From Candidatus Thioglobus sp. (GTDB taxonomy: Bacteria > Pseudomonadota > Gammaproteobacteria > PS1 > Pseudothioglobaceae), in assembly GCA_028345955.1 (NCBI GenBank), contig JAOMEO010000005.1, forward strand, positions 1 through 64,000: 64,000 bases of DNA, given 5' to 3'. The translations under genes were made by a program, and so were the position numbers. Shown here piece after piece: positions 25,776 to 34,472 of this stretch (its first letter is position 1; every line of letters starts with the position of its first letter). Under the pieces are notes generated by a model. The model ran no database searches. It saw only the letters and a program-made list of their open reading frames with translations, and was not told the DNA's origin.

Positions 25776-28151
25776 TTAATGTATCGGGTTAATAAGTCCA
25801 GCTGCACAATCAAGATGTACCTGGTTAGATTTAAGTATTTGTTCGTAATGCTGCTCTCCACAACCTATTGCTGCAGGAATCCCAAACTCCGCACAACGGA
25901 TTGCCATATGTGAGTTTACCCCACCATATTTAGTAATTAGCCCTACAATTTTTTGTGAAAATATCCAATCAAATCCAGGATCTGCCCCCTCAATAATTAC
26001 CACTTTACCTTCCAATGACACTTTATTAATCTCTGTATTTAGAACCTCACAAGGTGCGGTAATTTTTTTATGAGTAATAAAATTTGGATGACTAACTTGA
26101 AAAGGGACAATATACACACCTGCTTGATCTACTAATAACTGAGGTAGTCGAATTGCAACACTAATATTATGCTTATCCATCTCCTTTTCAGATATTGCTC
26201 TTAATTGTTCTTTAATACTTTCTTTGTTGATATTCTTTATCACATTTAATAGAGAATCAAGTGGGACGTGAGATACTTCATCTCGGCTTAGGCCATTTTT
26301 TTCAGAAAATTTTGCAATCAACTCTAGTATATCGCTAATTGACTTGCTAAAGATAAATTTACCATACTCTCTACCAATAATAGCATTACGAATATAGCTC
26401 AAAAGATTGTCTGCATTAAATTCTGCAAAACCTTCTTCAATTAGCAAGGCTTCAACTTGTTGATGTTGATGTTGTGAAAATGAAAATGGTTCTGTATATC
26501 CATTTGACTGAAATGATTTTGTGCCGCTAAATAACCTTTTCATCTGATCATATCGTGGCGATCTAATATCGTAGGTTCCGGGACGCAAATGACCATAGAT
26601 TTGCATAAACTTGGCACTAGACATGTCACCATCTTGAAAGGCGCTCATATCATCTACTAACTCACTGGCTACAGTCTGCACACTCTGTTGAATTTTATCA
26701 ACCTCAGCATTAGTTATAATACCCCTATGTTTGAGTGACAAAAGTAGCGTTTTAGCAATAAATCCATGTCTAGCTAAAATAGAGAATGGTGTTGTCCCTA
26801 GTTTTATACAATCGTCAATCATCGTAAAGAGTATTGACATCTTATTATTAAAACAGGTTTCGTCTGTCAACTCCACCTGTTTTGTTTTCAACTCATTAAT
26901 CTTATTGAGGGCATTATTAATTGAGCCACCGCCCCCTTCTAAAAGCAACTGTTTAGTCTGTCGACGATGTGCCTCTCTGAATTGATCTTTTTCAGTATCA
27001 TTCAATACATCGCCGATAAGCATCTCTATCTTATAGTCAATATCAAAACTGTAGGTAGTAATTGCAATTTCAAATTCTATCTTATCATGCAGTTCTGGTG
27101 ATGATTTCAGTCTATCAATCCAATGGTTGACTAATTTTTCTGCAATATTATTCGAAATAGTGCTGGGTAGAAAAGAGTGGAAACTAAGACGGGTATCAAT
27201 AAATGGCTGTCCTGCAAGAGAAATCATCAACGGTTGGTCTGTTGGAACCATATATCCCATAATAGCCCTTGCAGTTTGCCATACTTTATCTGTTATCAAA
27301 GCTTGATAAAGTGATAGTGCTAAAGCACGTGGCGCCCTACCAATCATCTCTACTGGATTCCAATCTGGCATCTGCCCCAAAACTGTAGTTTTACCGTAAC
27401 TGTTGCTACATTTTTTAAAGCGATCCGCAACAAGCATCTCTACTTCACTTAAGGTTGTGTCAATTCTAGTTGCAACTCTACTGTTCCAATTAGGTTGAGT
27501 GGTAATTGCTCGAACTTGTAATAAATATGGCGTTAAATCTTCACCCAATGCAAATTCTATATCTAAAAAGTTACTCTCCATAATTGACTCTAGTTCTTGA
27601 ATAGCTTGTAGTAAGCTTTTAAAGCGTTCTGAATGAAGTCTATCAGTTGAATTTCTATGGATATAAAGGGTGCGGTTTGAATATTTCCCCTCGCCTGAAG
27701 TTACGGTATCAGTGAGTCCTGATTGGTCATCATAGTTAATAACATAATAAGGAGCGCCTGTATTTAAGTCGTGAGTGAAAATAACGCCACTCATACTGGT
27801 ATTTTTCACCATTTCTTGAATAATTACCCTATCATCTGTCAGAATTGGGCGTTTTTTTCTATAACTAGAAATTACAACATTTATTGCAGCCGTTATGCTT
27901 TGTGAATCATCTGAAGCAACATTCAATACTGAATCATATTCACCTGCCGCCGAACTTGATTGGGTATCTTCATCTGCTGCAGCTGATCTGATTGCTATTA
28001 ATTTCGATTTAATAGATTTTTTTAAATTTTTATGCTCTATTCCGTCTATCGAAATAAACTTTTTGGCACTTACTGACAAAAAATTAGGAATGAAAAAAAT
28101 ACGTAACTTAGATCTTAGATTTTCTAGTGTTTGTAATTTTGAGCTAATCAC
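25776..28151 (-). CDS. PEP-synthase-like ATP-grasp/phosphohistidine kinase; candidate L-glutamine kinase
   Basis: This protein has 791 residues from a GTG (the next Met is far downstream). The N-terminal ATP-grasp part shows IAIRSAAADEDTQSSSAAGE and VIIQEMVKNTSMSGVIFTHD, as in PEP synthase/PPDK. The C-terminal mobile domain reads GLITKYGGVNSHMAIRCAEF with catalytic His748, followed by GIPAAIGCG. There is no PEP-binding barrel. This two-domain layout with a large middle region is that of Cj1418, which phosphorylates the amide nitrogen of L-glutamine as the first step of capsular phosphoramidate synthesis. The following genes encode the CysC-like, hydrolase and nucleotidyltransferase partners. 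Confidence 0.82.
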   Translation of the reverse strand: MISSKLQTLENLRSKLRIFFIPNFLSVSAKKFISIDGIEHKNLKKSIKSKLIAIRSAAADEDTQSSSAAGEYDSVLNVASDDSQSITAAINVVISSYRKKRPILTDDRVIIQEMVKNTSMSGVIFTHDLNTGAPYYVINYDDQSGLTDTVTSGEGKYSNRTLYIHRNSTDRLHSERFKSLLQAIQELESIMESNFLDIEFALGEDLTPYLLQVRAITTQPNWNSRVATRIDTTLSEVEMLVADRFKKCSNSYGKTTVLGQMPDWNPVEMIGRAPRALALSLYQALITDKVWQTARAIMGYMVPTDQPLMISLAGQPFIDTRLSFHSFLPSTISNNIAEKLVNHWIDRLKSSPELHDKIEFEIAITTYSFDIDYKIEMLIGDVLNDTEKDQFREAHRRQTKQLLLEGGGGSINNALNKINELKTKQVELTDETCFNNKMSILFTMIDDCIKLGTTPFSILARHGFIAKTLLLSLKHRGIITNAEVDKIQQSVQTVASELVDDMSAFQDGDMSSAKFMQIYGHLRPGTYDIRSPRYDQMKRLFSGTKSFQSNGYTEPFSFSQHQHQQVEALLIEEGFAEFNADNLLSYIRNAIIGREYGKFIFSKSISDILELIAKFSEKNGLSRDEVSHVPLDSLLNVIKNINKESIKEQLRAISEKEMDKHNISVAIRLPQLLVDQAGVYIVPFQVSHPNFITHKKITAPCEVLNTEINKVSLEGKVVIIEGADPGFDWIFSQKIVGLITKYGGVNSHMAIRCAEFGIPAAIGCGEQHYEQILKSNQVHLDCAAGLINPIH

Positions 28152-28218
28152 TTAGCTAATCCTAGCATTGATAAATAATTATTAACTTCATGAACAAACT
28201 GATATCAGGATTCTTCCT

Positions 28219-29271
28219 TTATATATTAAATACTTTGTTATATTCATGATTGGCTTTTTCATACTCGGTCATGCGACCAATATCTAGCCAATACTCCTTC
28301 ATAGGAAAAGAAACAATTTTCTCCTTTAGGAAGAGCAATTTTTCAAAAAGCATAGGCATATCATAAAACTCATTATTTGGAATTAAATCAATACACTCTG
28401 GCTCCAATAAATAAATGCCAGCATTAACAAAAAAACTGTGTAATGGTTTTTCTTCAATAGAGACAATGTTCTCATGATTTACACTCACTACGCCATAAGG
28501 AACTTCAATTTCGTATTCACTAACACACATAGTTGCTTTAGAATTGTTTGACTTATGGAAATCAAATACTTGCTCATAATTAACATTTGTAAGGAGGTCA
28601 CCATTCATCACAAAGAAAGGTTCACTTATTTTCTCCTTTAACAATGTCAACGCCCCTGCCGTACCCATTGGTTTGTCCTCAATAATATACTCTATACTAA
28701 CTCCTAATTCATTCCCATCTTGAAAGTAATCTTGAATCACATCTGATTTATAGCCCAAGCACATAATAAAATTTGTAAATCCATACTTGGAAAAGCCCTT
28801 AATAATGGTATGCAAAATCGGTGTTTTCCCAATTTTTAACATGGGCTTTGGTGTGTTTTTAGTCAATGGCCTCATGCGCTTACCTAAACCACCAACCATT
28901 AGTACTACTGAATTATTGTATTGCTTTCTTACAAGCAACTCATCCAAAATAAATATATCAACTACACGGCTATCTTTATTAAGAATTGGAATCTGGCTAA
29001 CATGATTCTTTGAACATAAATTTAACAACGCTTCTTTAGATGTATGCTTATCTGCAAATATAGCATTAGAATTATATATATCATTAATAATATCAGTTAA
29101 TACTTTCCCTCTTAATATTGCACGCCGAATGTCTCCATCATTCAAAGTGCCAAGAAACTTATTGTCACCATCAACTACAAATACAATCTTTATATTTCCG
29201 TGGTCAATGGAATTCATTGCTTCTTCAATGGTTGAATTTAAGCCTATGCAAAAATCTGATAAATTATTCAT
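28219..29271 (-). CDS. ptmE: glucosamine-1-phosphate guanylyltransferase-like (CBS pair plus nucleotidyltransferase)
   Basis: This is a 350-residue fusion. Residues 1-115 are two CBS motifs (FLGTLNDGDIRRAIL; VSQIPILNKDSRVVDIFILD), and residues 121-350 a sugar-nucleotide pyrophosphorylase with VGGLGKRMRPLTKNTPKP and VMNGDLLTN. PtmE of C. jejuni has the same two-part build and makes GDP-glucosamine for legionaminic acid. It lies 2 bases after legG, so it is cotranscribed with the leg genes. Mannose-1-phosphate guanylyltransferase is the other reading, but the context fits GDP-GlcN. Confidence 0.8.
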   Translation of the reverse strand: MNNLSDFCIGLNSTIEEAMNSIDHGNIKIVFVVDGDNKFLGTLNDGDIRRAILRGKVLTDIINDIYNSNAIFADKHTSKEALLNLCSKNHVSQIPILNKDSRVVDIFILDELLVRKQYNNSVVLMVGGLGKRMRPLTKNTPKPMLKIGKTPILHTIIKGFSKYGFTNFIMCLGYKSDVIQDYFQDGNELGVSIEYIIEDKPMGTAGALTLLKEKISEPFFVMNGDLLTNVNYEQVFDFHKSNNSKATMCVSEYEIEVPYGVVSVNHENIVSIEEKPLHSFFVNAGIYLLEPECIDLIPNNEFYDMPMLFEKLLFLKEKIVSFPMKEYWLDIGRMTEYEKANHEYNKVFNI

Positions 29272-29273
29272 AG

Positions 29274-30446
29274 TTATTGTTGACTAATTGTTAAATCATA
29301 AAAAGATTTTTTGAGAATGTTATTTACATTAACCTTCTTGATAATACTAATAATCTTTTTACTAGCGCCACCGTCTCCATATGGATTATTAACATTCTTA
29401 ATCTTGTTTTGAAAATCTTCAGAATATAATTTTTTTAAAGCTTTATCAATAGATTTTATTTCTGGTAAACAATCTATTACACTATCAGCCTTTATCCTTC
29501 CTTTTTGTCTGTCGCCAATATTAATTGTACCAATTTTAAAACTTGGCGCTTCAAGAAGTCCGCTTGAACTATTACCTATAACAACATCCATAAGCTGTAA
29601 AGCACTAAGATAGTTTAACTGACCCATTGATACAAAAGCAATAGTATTTTCGTGATTGGCAACATAGTCGTCTATCATAGTATTTATTACCCTGCCATCA
29701 GTATCGCTATTGGCTTTTGTAAATATTATTTTTGTATTTTTCAGCTTTGCAAGAGAATCTAGCAGTGCTTGGAAATTCACCTTAGATGTAGATTTTTCAA
29801 GTGTAACTGGATGGAATGTTACTATAATATTTTTCTCTCCAAGTTTAAAATTAATTGATTTTTCAAGATTAGCCTTGGACAATAGTTTTAATTTATTAAT
29901 GCTGTCAACACCTAATCCGCCAACATTAAAAACTTTATTCGGATGCTCGCCTAATTGAATAATTCTATCCCTATACTTTTCCATCGCCACAAAATGCAAA
30001 TGGCTCATTTTAGTTATTGAATGTCTAATATACTCATCAAATACACCTTCTGTGGTCTCTCCACCATGCAAGTGCGCCACAGGTATTTTTGCAATCATCG
30101 CTGCACTCACAGCAGAAAAAATCTCAAAACGGTCCCCTAAGACTAACAATAAATCTGGCTTTAATTCTTGAAATGTTTCTGAAAATCCAATAATGCCCAA
30201 GCCCATAGATCTACTAATTGCCAACTCGGTGTCAGATGAAAGCGATATGTCTACTTTACTATCAATAGTAAAACCATCTTTTTCAATCTGTTGATAAGTG
30301 TTACCAAACTCTTCAGACAGATGCATACCAGTTGCAAAAATTTGCAACTCCAAAAACTTATCAGAATCAATTTCTTTCATCAGCCAATAAAGCAGACCAT
30401 ATTCTGCCCTTGTACCAGTAACAACACCGATTTTTCTTCTAGTCAT
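29274..30446 (-). CDS. legG: hydrolysing GDP/UDP-N,N'-diacetylbacillosamine 2-epimerase (NeuC/LegG family)
   Basis: This is a 390-residue GT-B-fold epimerase. VVTGTRAEYGLLYWL (8-22), ATGMHLSEEFG, LVLGDRFEIFSA, HLHGGETTEGVFDEYIRHS and GNSSSGLLEAP are the NeuC/LegG landmarks. It releases the nucleotide and inverts C2 to give the hexose fed to the synthase (2,4-diacetamido-2,4,6-trideoxymannose in the legionaminate route). The ATG overlaps the legI stop by 4 bases. The presence of legB and legC makes LegG the better call than sialic-acid NeuC. Confidence 0.85.
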   Translation of the reverse strand: MTRRKIGVVTGTRAEYGLLYWLMKEIDSDKFLELQIFATGMHLSEEFGNTYQQIEKDGFTIDSKVDISLSSDTELAISRSMGLGIIGFSETFQELKPDLLLVLGDRFEIFSAVSAAMIAKIPVAHLHGGETTEGVFDEYIRHSITKMSHLHFVAMEKYRDRIIQLGEHPNKVFNVGGLGVDSINKLKLLSKANLEKSINFKLGEKNIIVTFHPVTLEKSTSKVNFQALLDSLAKLKNTKIIFTKANSDTDGRVINTMIDDYVANHENTIAFVSMGQLNYLSALQLMDVVIGNSSSGLLEAPSFKIGTINIGDRQKGRIKADSVIDCLPEIKSIDKALKKLYSEDFQNKIKNVNNPYGDGGASKKIISIIKKVNVNNILKKSFYDLTISQQ

Positions 30447-31438
30447 ATTAATTCATCTGCATTGTAGTCTTTAGAAGCAGTCAACCCTATGATCTCGTCC
30501 CACTTCATCGGACTAATACCATCTCCTGGCCTTTTAACAGTAATATTTGCTTCAGTCAATAAATCATCTTTTTTAATGTTTTGACTGGCAACGATAGATT
30601 TTCTAACAATCTCAATATTAACGCTTTCACTTGGTGAAGGCTTCTTTTCTTTGCTACCTAAGGCTTTTTCAATATTTCTAATCGCTAACACCATTTTTTT
30701 CAATTCTTTAGGTTCCAATGATGTCTTGTGATCTGGTCCTTCCATATCCTTATCTAAAGTAAAATGCTTTTCGATAACGCTCGCCCCCATTGCAACAGCA
30801 GCAATACCAACCTCAACACCCAATGTATGGTCACTGTACCCCACAGCAATATCAAACTCTTTTTGTATTGCCAACATAGCCCTAAGGTTTACATCGCTCA
30901 TAGACGTTGGGTACATTGTATTTGCATGTAGCACTGTGATATCTTCTTTGTTCGTTCCAGCCCTTATCAAAATAGATAAAGCCTCACCAACTTCATCAAG
31001 CGTTGACATGCCTGTTGATAAAATAACCTTTTTTCCTAATGATCCAATATGCCTAAGATAAGGTAAGTTAGTAATTTCACCACTTGGTATTTTTAGAATT
31101 TTAAGACCTAATTTATTTAACAAATCAATACTATCATGGTCGAATGGGGAAGATAGAAATATAATATTTTTTTTATTACAATATTCAATAAGTTTAATGT
31201 GTGCATCAATATTTAACTCTAGCTTTTTAATCATCTCAAATTGAGACTCCAATTTTTTAGAGTTTTGTTTCTGATAGTTGGCTTTAATAGCATTTTTTGT
31301 TACAAAACATTCTGCCTTAAATGTTTGAAATTTAACCGCGTCAGCACCGGTTTTTTTTGCTATATCAATCAATTGCTTAGCTAGTTCAACTGAACCATTG
31401 TGATTTACACCAGCTTCAGCGATGATAAAAACACTCAT
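30443..31438 (-). CDS. legI: N,N'-diacetyllegionaminate synthase (NeuB family)
   Basis: This is a 331-residue NeuB-type synthase. FIIAEAGVNHNGSVELAKQL (4-23), DAVKFQTFKAE, KIPSGEITNLPYLRHIG, ILSTGMSTLDEV, VGYSDHTLGVEVGIAAVAMG and IEKHFTLDKDMEGPDHKTSL cover the PEP/sugar barrel, and the last 55 residues (RKSIVASQNIKKDD onward) are the SAF/antifreeze-like cap. It condenses PEP with the 6-deoxy-mannose derivative. It is linked to legG and legH by 4-base overlaps on both sides. Confidence 0.88.
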   Translation of the reverse strand: MSVFIIAEAGVNHNGSVELAKQLIDIAKKTGADAVKFQTFKAECFVTKNAIKANYQKQNSKKLESQFEMIKKLELNIDAHIKLIEYCNKKNIIFLSSPFDHDSIDLLNKLGLKILKIPSGEITNLPYLRHIGSLGKKVILSTGMSTLDEVGEALSILIRAGTNKEDITVLHANTMYPTSMSDVNLRAMLAIQKEFDIAVGYSDHTLGVEVGIAAVAMGASVIEKHFTLDKDMEGPDHKTSLEPKELKKMVLAIRNIEKALGSKEKKPSPSESVNIEIVRKSIVASQNIKKDDLLTEANITVKRPGDGISPMKWDEIIGLTASKDYNADELI

Positions 31439-32013
31439 TTAACAACACTCCCAGCTTTTATAAAACTATCCTTTGCAATAGAAACTCCTTGCTTAGTTGT
31501 TGAATTACTACCAACAAAACTACGTTCGCCAATCAAAACACTACCATTAATTATTGCCTGTGTTGAGATATGACAATGAGATGAAATTGTGCAATCGTGT
31601 TCAATCAAAGCCTTAGAATTAATAATACAATTTTCTCCTACTATTGTGTTCGCATTAATCAGCGCATCATGCATTACAACACTGCCTTTACCAACCTTAG
31701 AATGTTTTGAAACATAAGCTCTTGGTGAAATAATTATTGGTATTTTGAATCCAGCTTTAATAGCTAAATTAAATAATTCTATTCTAGGATGAGGAGAATC
31801 AATATGTCCTAGTGTAACAATAGCATTACCATATTGTTTGGCCAGATATGTTAATTCACTATCATTCCCTATTACCTTATACCCTAAAATTTCTTGACCA
31901 AAAAGTTCGGGCTTGTCAATGATACCAGCAATTTTGTATTTACCCTGCTGTTCAATAACATCAATAACTGACCTACAATGCCCGCCACCACCAATTAGCA
32001 CAATAGTATTCAT
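31435..32013 (-). CDS. legH: NeuD/PglD-type N-acetyltransferase (LegH candidate)
   Basis: This is a 192-residue protein. IVLIGGGGHCRSVIDVIEQQ (4-23) is the nucleotide-sugar-binding Rossmann start of the PglD/NeuD family. Hexapeptide repeats (KVGKGSVVMHDALINANTIV, then NCIINSKALIEHDC) form a left-handed beta-helix, with the catalytic His in IEHD. In this pathway it would N-acetylate the 4-amino group made by LegC. It overlaps both neighbours by 4 bases (ATGA). Confidence 0.82.
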   Translation of the reverse strand: MNTIVLIGGGGHCRSVIDVIEQQGKYKIAGIIDKPELFGQEILGYKVIGNDSELTYLAKQYGNAIVTLGHIDSPHPRIELFNLAIKAGFKIPIIISPRAYVSKHSKVGKGSVVMHDALINANTIVGENCIINSKALIEHDCTISSHCHISTQAIINGSVLIGERSFVGSNSTTKQGVSIAKDSFIKAGSVVK

Positions 32014-33149
32014 AAAGTAACACTACTAGGTATATTTACAATTCTCTGTTCAAGCCACTTAGCATTTGTTAAATCACCACATTGAAAATCTTTAAACATA
32101 GTTAATTTATTCATTAAAGTCCAGATTGGGCGAGTCATCACTCCTTTTGAGTTTGTTGCATCTAAAAATAAATCTCGTTGCGCTTTATCTTTCAAAATAA
32201 CTGCGTTTAGCCAATAATTTGATACAGAGTCTTCTAATTCCGTTACAAATTTAATATTACTATTTTGAAAAAATTCTTTATAGCTATTAGCTAACAGCCT
32301 CTTATTCTTAAGAAACCCATCTAATTGCTCTAATTGAGCAACAATTAAAGCTGCATTTAAATTAGGCATGCGATAATTGTAACCAATCATATCATGAACA
32401 AATTCCCACTTGTGTGGCTCCTTGGCTGTTGTAGTTATGTGCTTTGCTTTCCTTGCTAAATCCTCATTATTAGTCAAAATACAACCACCACCACCTGATG
32501 TTATTACTTTATTTCCATTAAAACTTAAAATACCAAAGTCTCCAAACGTTCCTGTATGTTGCTTCTTATAATAACTGCCTAATGACTCAGCAGAGTCTTC
32601 AACTAAAGCAATGCACCATTCTTTACATATATTGCTAATATAGTCGATACGACAAGGGTGTCCAAATGTGTGTATTGGAGCGCACGCCTTAATAACTTTT
32701 CCAGTGACTTTATTTATACATTGTTGATTTTCAATGATGGCATTTTCCTTTAAAAAGTCCTCTAATGATATTGGTGACATTCCCATTGTATCTTTGTCGA
32801 CATCAACAAAAATAGGACTTGCATTACAATAACTGATTGCATTGCAGGTAGCAACAAAGGCAAGAGGTTGTGTAATAACCTCATCATTCTCCATAACATT
32901 AGCTAACAATAAAGCAGTATGAAAGGCTGAGGTGCCATTATTAGTAGTTATGGCATACTTTGCACCAGTATAATGTGCGATTCTTTCTTCAAACCCATCA
33001 ACAAACTTACCAACAGATGAAACAAAAGTAGAGTCTATACATTCGTTTAGATATTTCTTTTCATTGCCAGAAAACCTAGGCTCATGCAAAGGTATGGATT
33101 TATTTTCTGGATAGAGATCTTGGATAAAATCAATTACATCATCAAACAT
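32010..33149 (-). CDS. legC: PLP-dependent aminotransferase, LegC type (DegT/DnrJ/EryC1 family)
   Basis: This protein has 379 residues from the ATG at 33149; an upstream in-frame start would run 54 bases deeper into legB, whereas this one overlaps it by 8. HEPRFSGNEKKYLNECIDST is the family N-terminus and GTSAFHTALLLANV the phosphate-binding region. DSAESLGSYY holds the PLP-binding Asp, and ILSFNGNKVITSGGGG carries the Schiff-base Lys (about 214). It aminates the 4-keto sugar from LegB. The His-Glu-Pro start is typical of the LegC subgroup. Confidence 0.85.
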   Translation of the reverse strand: MFDDVIDFIQDLYPENKSIPLHEPRFSGNEKKYLNECIDSTFVSSVGKFVDGFEERIAHYTGAKYAITTNNGTSAFHTALLLANVMENDEVITQPLAFVATCNAISYCNASPIFVDVDKDTMGMSPISLEDFLKENAIIENQQCINKVTGKVIKACAPIHTFGHPCRIDYISNICKEWCIALVEDSAESLGSYYKKQHTGTFGDFGILSFNGNKVITSGGGGCILTNNEDLARKAKHITTTAKEPHKWEFVHDMIGYNYRMPNLNAALIVAQLEQLDGFLKNKRLLANSYKEFFQNSNIKFVTELEDSVSNYWLNAVILKDKAQRDLFLDATNSKGVMTRPIWTLMNKLTMFKDFQCGDLTNAKWLEQRIVNIPSSVTL

Positions 33150-34119
33150 TGTATATTTCTGACTTGTAACTATTAAGATTGTGCGACTGAGTAATCCAAT
33201 CAATAGTTTTTTGCAATCCTTGTCGAATATCTACTTCTGGTTTAAACCCAGTTAATTTTTCTATTTTTGAATTATCACACCAAAGTCGAAAAACCTCTGA
33301 TTTAGCTGGTCTTATGCGATTCTCATCAAGAATAAATTCGATATCACTATTCATTAATTCTTTAACTATATTAAACGTCTCTTCTATACTTATTTCAAAA
33401 TTAGAGCCAATATTAATTGTTTGCCCTATAGCCTCATTACACTCTGCAAGTGCAACAAATCCACGACACGTATCTTCTACATAGCTGAAGTCTCTTGTTG
33501 GAGTCACATCACCTAGTTTAATTTCTTTTACTCCATTGGCTATTTGGGTAATTATTGTCGGAATTATTGCTCTGGCAGATTGCCTAGGACCATATGTATT
33601 AAATGGCCTTGCAATAGTTACAGGAAGGTCAAAAGCATTATAAAAGCTCATTGCCATGGCATCAGCAGCAATCTTTGTTGCACTATAAGGTGACTGCGGC
33701 TGCATAGGGTGGCTTTCATCAATTGGAACATATTGCGCTGTACCATATACTTCACTTGTTGAAGTATGAATCACACGTATATTGCCATTTTCTTTCGCTG
33801 CTTGGCATATATTCAAAGTGCCTTTGATATTTGTATCTATATAACTATCAGGGGCTACATAGGAATATGGAATTGCGATAAGTGCTGCTAGATGAAATAT
33901 AATATCAATATCTTTGATGATATGTTTGCAATAATGTGGATCTCTAATATCCCCCGCTAATATTTCAACCTTATCCTTGCATTCTATATCTTCAAGCCAA
34001 CCCCAATTATTGAATGAATTATATTGCGAAAGTGCTTTAACCTGATGACCTTGAGCTACAAGCATTTCTGTAAGATGTGAACCAATGAAACCATCGGCAC
34101 CGGTAACTATAATATTCAT
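33142..34119 (-). CDS. legB: GDP-GlcNAc 4,6-dehydratase, LegB type (extended SDR)
   Basis: This is a 325-residue extended SDR: TGADGFIGSHL (6-16), IFHLAALIAIPYSYVAPDSY, STSE (120-123), YSATK (145-149) and ARPFNTYGPRQSARAIIPTI, a pattern characteristic of LegB/PglF-like dehydratases acting on GDP-GlcNAc. Its stop overlaps legC. It is the promoter-proximal gene of the leg block and is preceded by about 350 bases of decayed DNA. Confidence 0.86.
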   Translation of the reverse strand: MNIIVTGADGFIGSHLTEMLVAQGHQVKALSQYNSFNNWGWLEDIECKDKVEILAGDIRDPHYCKHIIKDIDIIFHLAALIAIPYSYVAPDSYIDTNIKGTLNICQAAKENGNIRVIHTSTSEVYGTAQYVPIDESHPMQPQSPYSATKIAADAMAMSFYNAFDLPVTIARPFNTYGPRQSARAIIPTIITQIANGVKEIKLGDVTPTRDFSYVEDTCRGFVALAECNEAIGQTINIGSNFEISIEETFNIVKELMNSDIEFILDENRIRPAKSEVFRLWCDNSKIEKLTGFKPEVDIRQGLQKTIDWITQSHNLNSYKSEIYNV

Positions 34120-34400
34120 TTATAAAGATACATATAATTTTGTTAGGAGTACGAACAAACTTAATATACTGACATATTATAGGGTCTAGTAGAAAAAAAT
34201 CTACTAATAAAATTAAAAGTAAACTATTCAATAAAATATTCCTCCACAATTGCTCGATAACAAATGCATAATTACTAAAAAAAGCACTTAGCATAGTTTT
34301 AGCATCGATAAATAGCGCCTTATTAGTGAAGAAAAATCATGGTTTGTAAAATCTCCGTATCTACATTCTATATATTTCCAATCTATGGATCGTGTTGAAA

Positions 34401-34469
34401 TTATGCAATATGCTTCTGAACATATACTTCGCCAAGATATTTAGAGCGAGCATAATGGCCTAAAGAGTT
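34401..34469 (-). pseudogene. remnant of an RmlD-like extended SDR in the 34120-34472 gap
   Basis: The 353-base gap between the ABC exporter stop and legB has no intact gene. Just after the exporter stop, one frame reads NSLGHYARSKYLGEVYVQKH before a stop; HYARSK fits the catalytic YxxxK block of RmlD-type SDRs (usually xxYGRSKxxGE). About 40 bases on, another frame reads SEAYCIISTRSIDWKYIE and RYGDFTNHDFSSLIRRYL, which may continue it after a frameshift. The piece is short, so this is a tentative call. The rest of the gap is AT-rich with nothing else visible. Confidence 0.4.
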
Positions 34470-34472
34470 TCA

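Noticed and set aside
25766-25861. N-terminal extension of the CysC-like protein
   Set aside because: It would overlap the glutamine-kinase-like gene by about 85 bases and adds residues before the normal start MVTWIIGLS; the ATG at 25765 is preferred.
34037-34294. 85-codon minus-strand frame across the legB start
   Set aside because: It runs out of phase into legB, is hydrophobic only because the DNA is AT-rich, and lacks a ribosome site.
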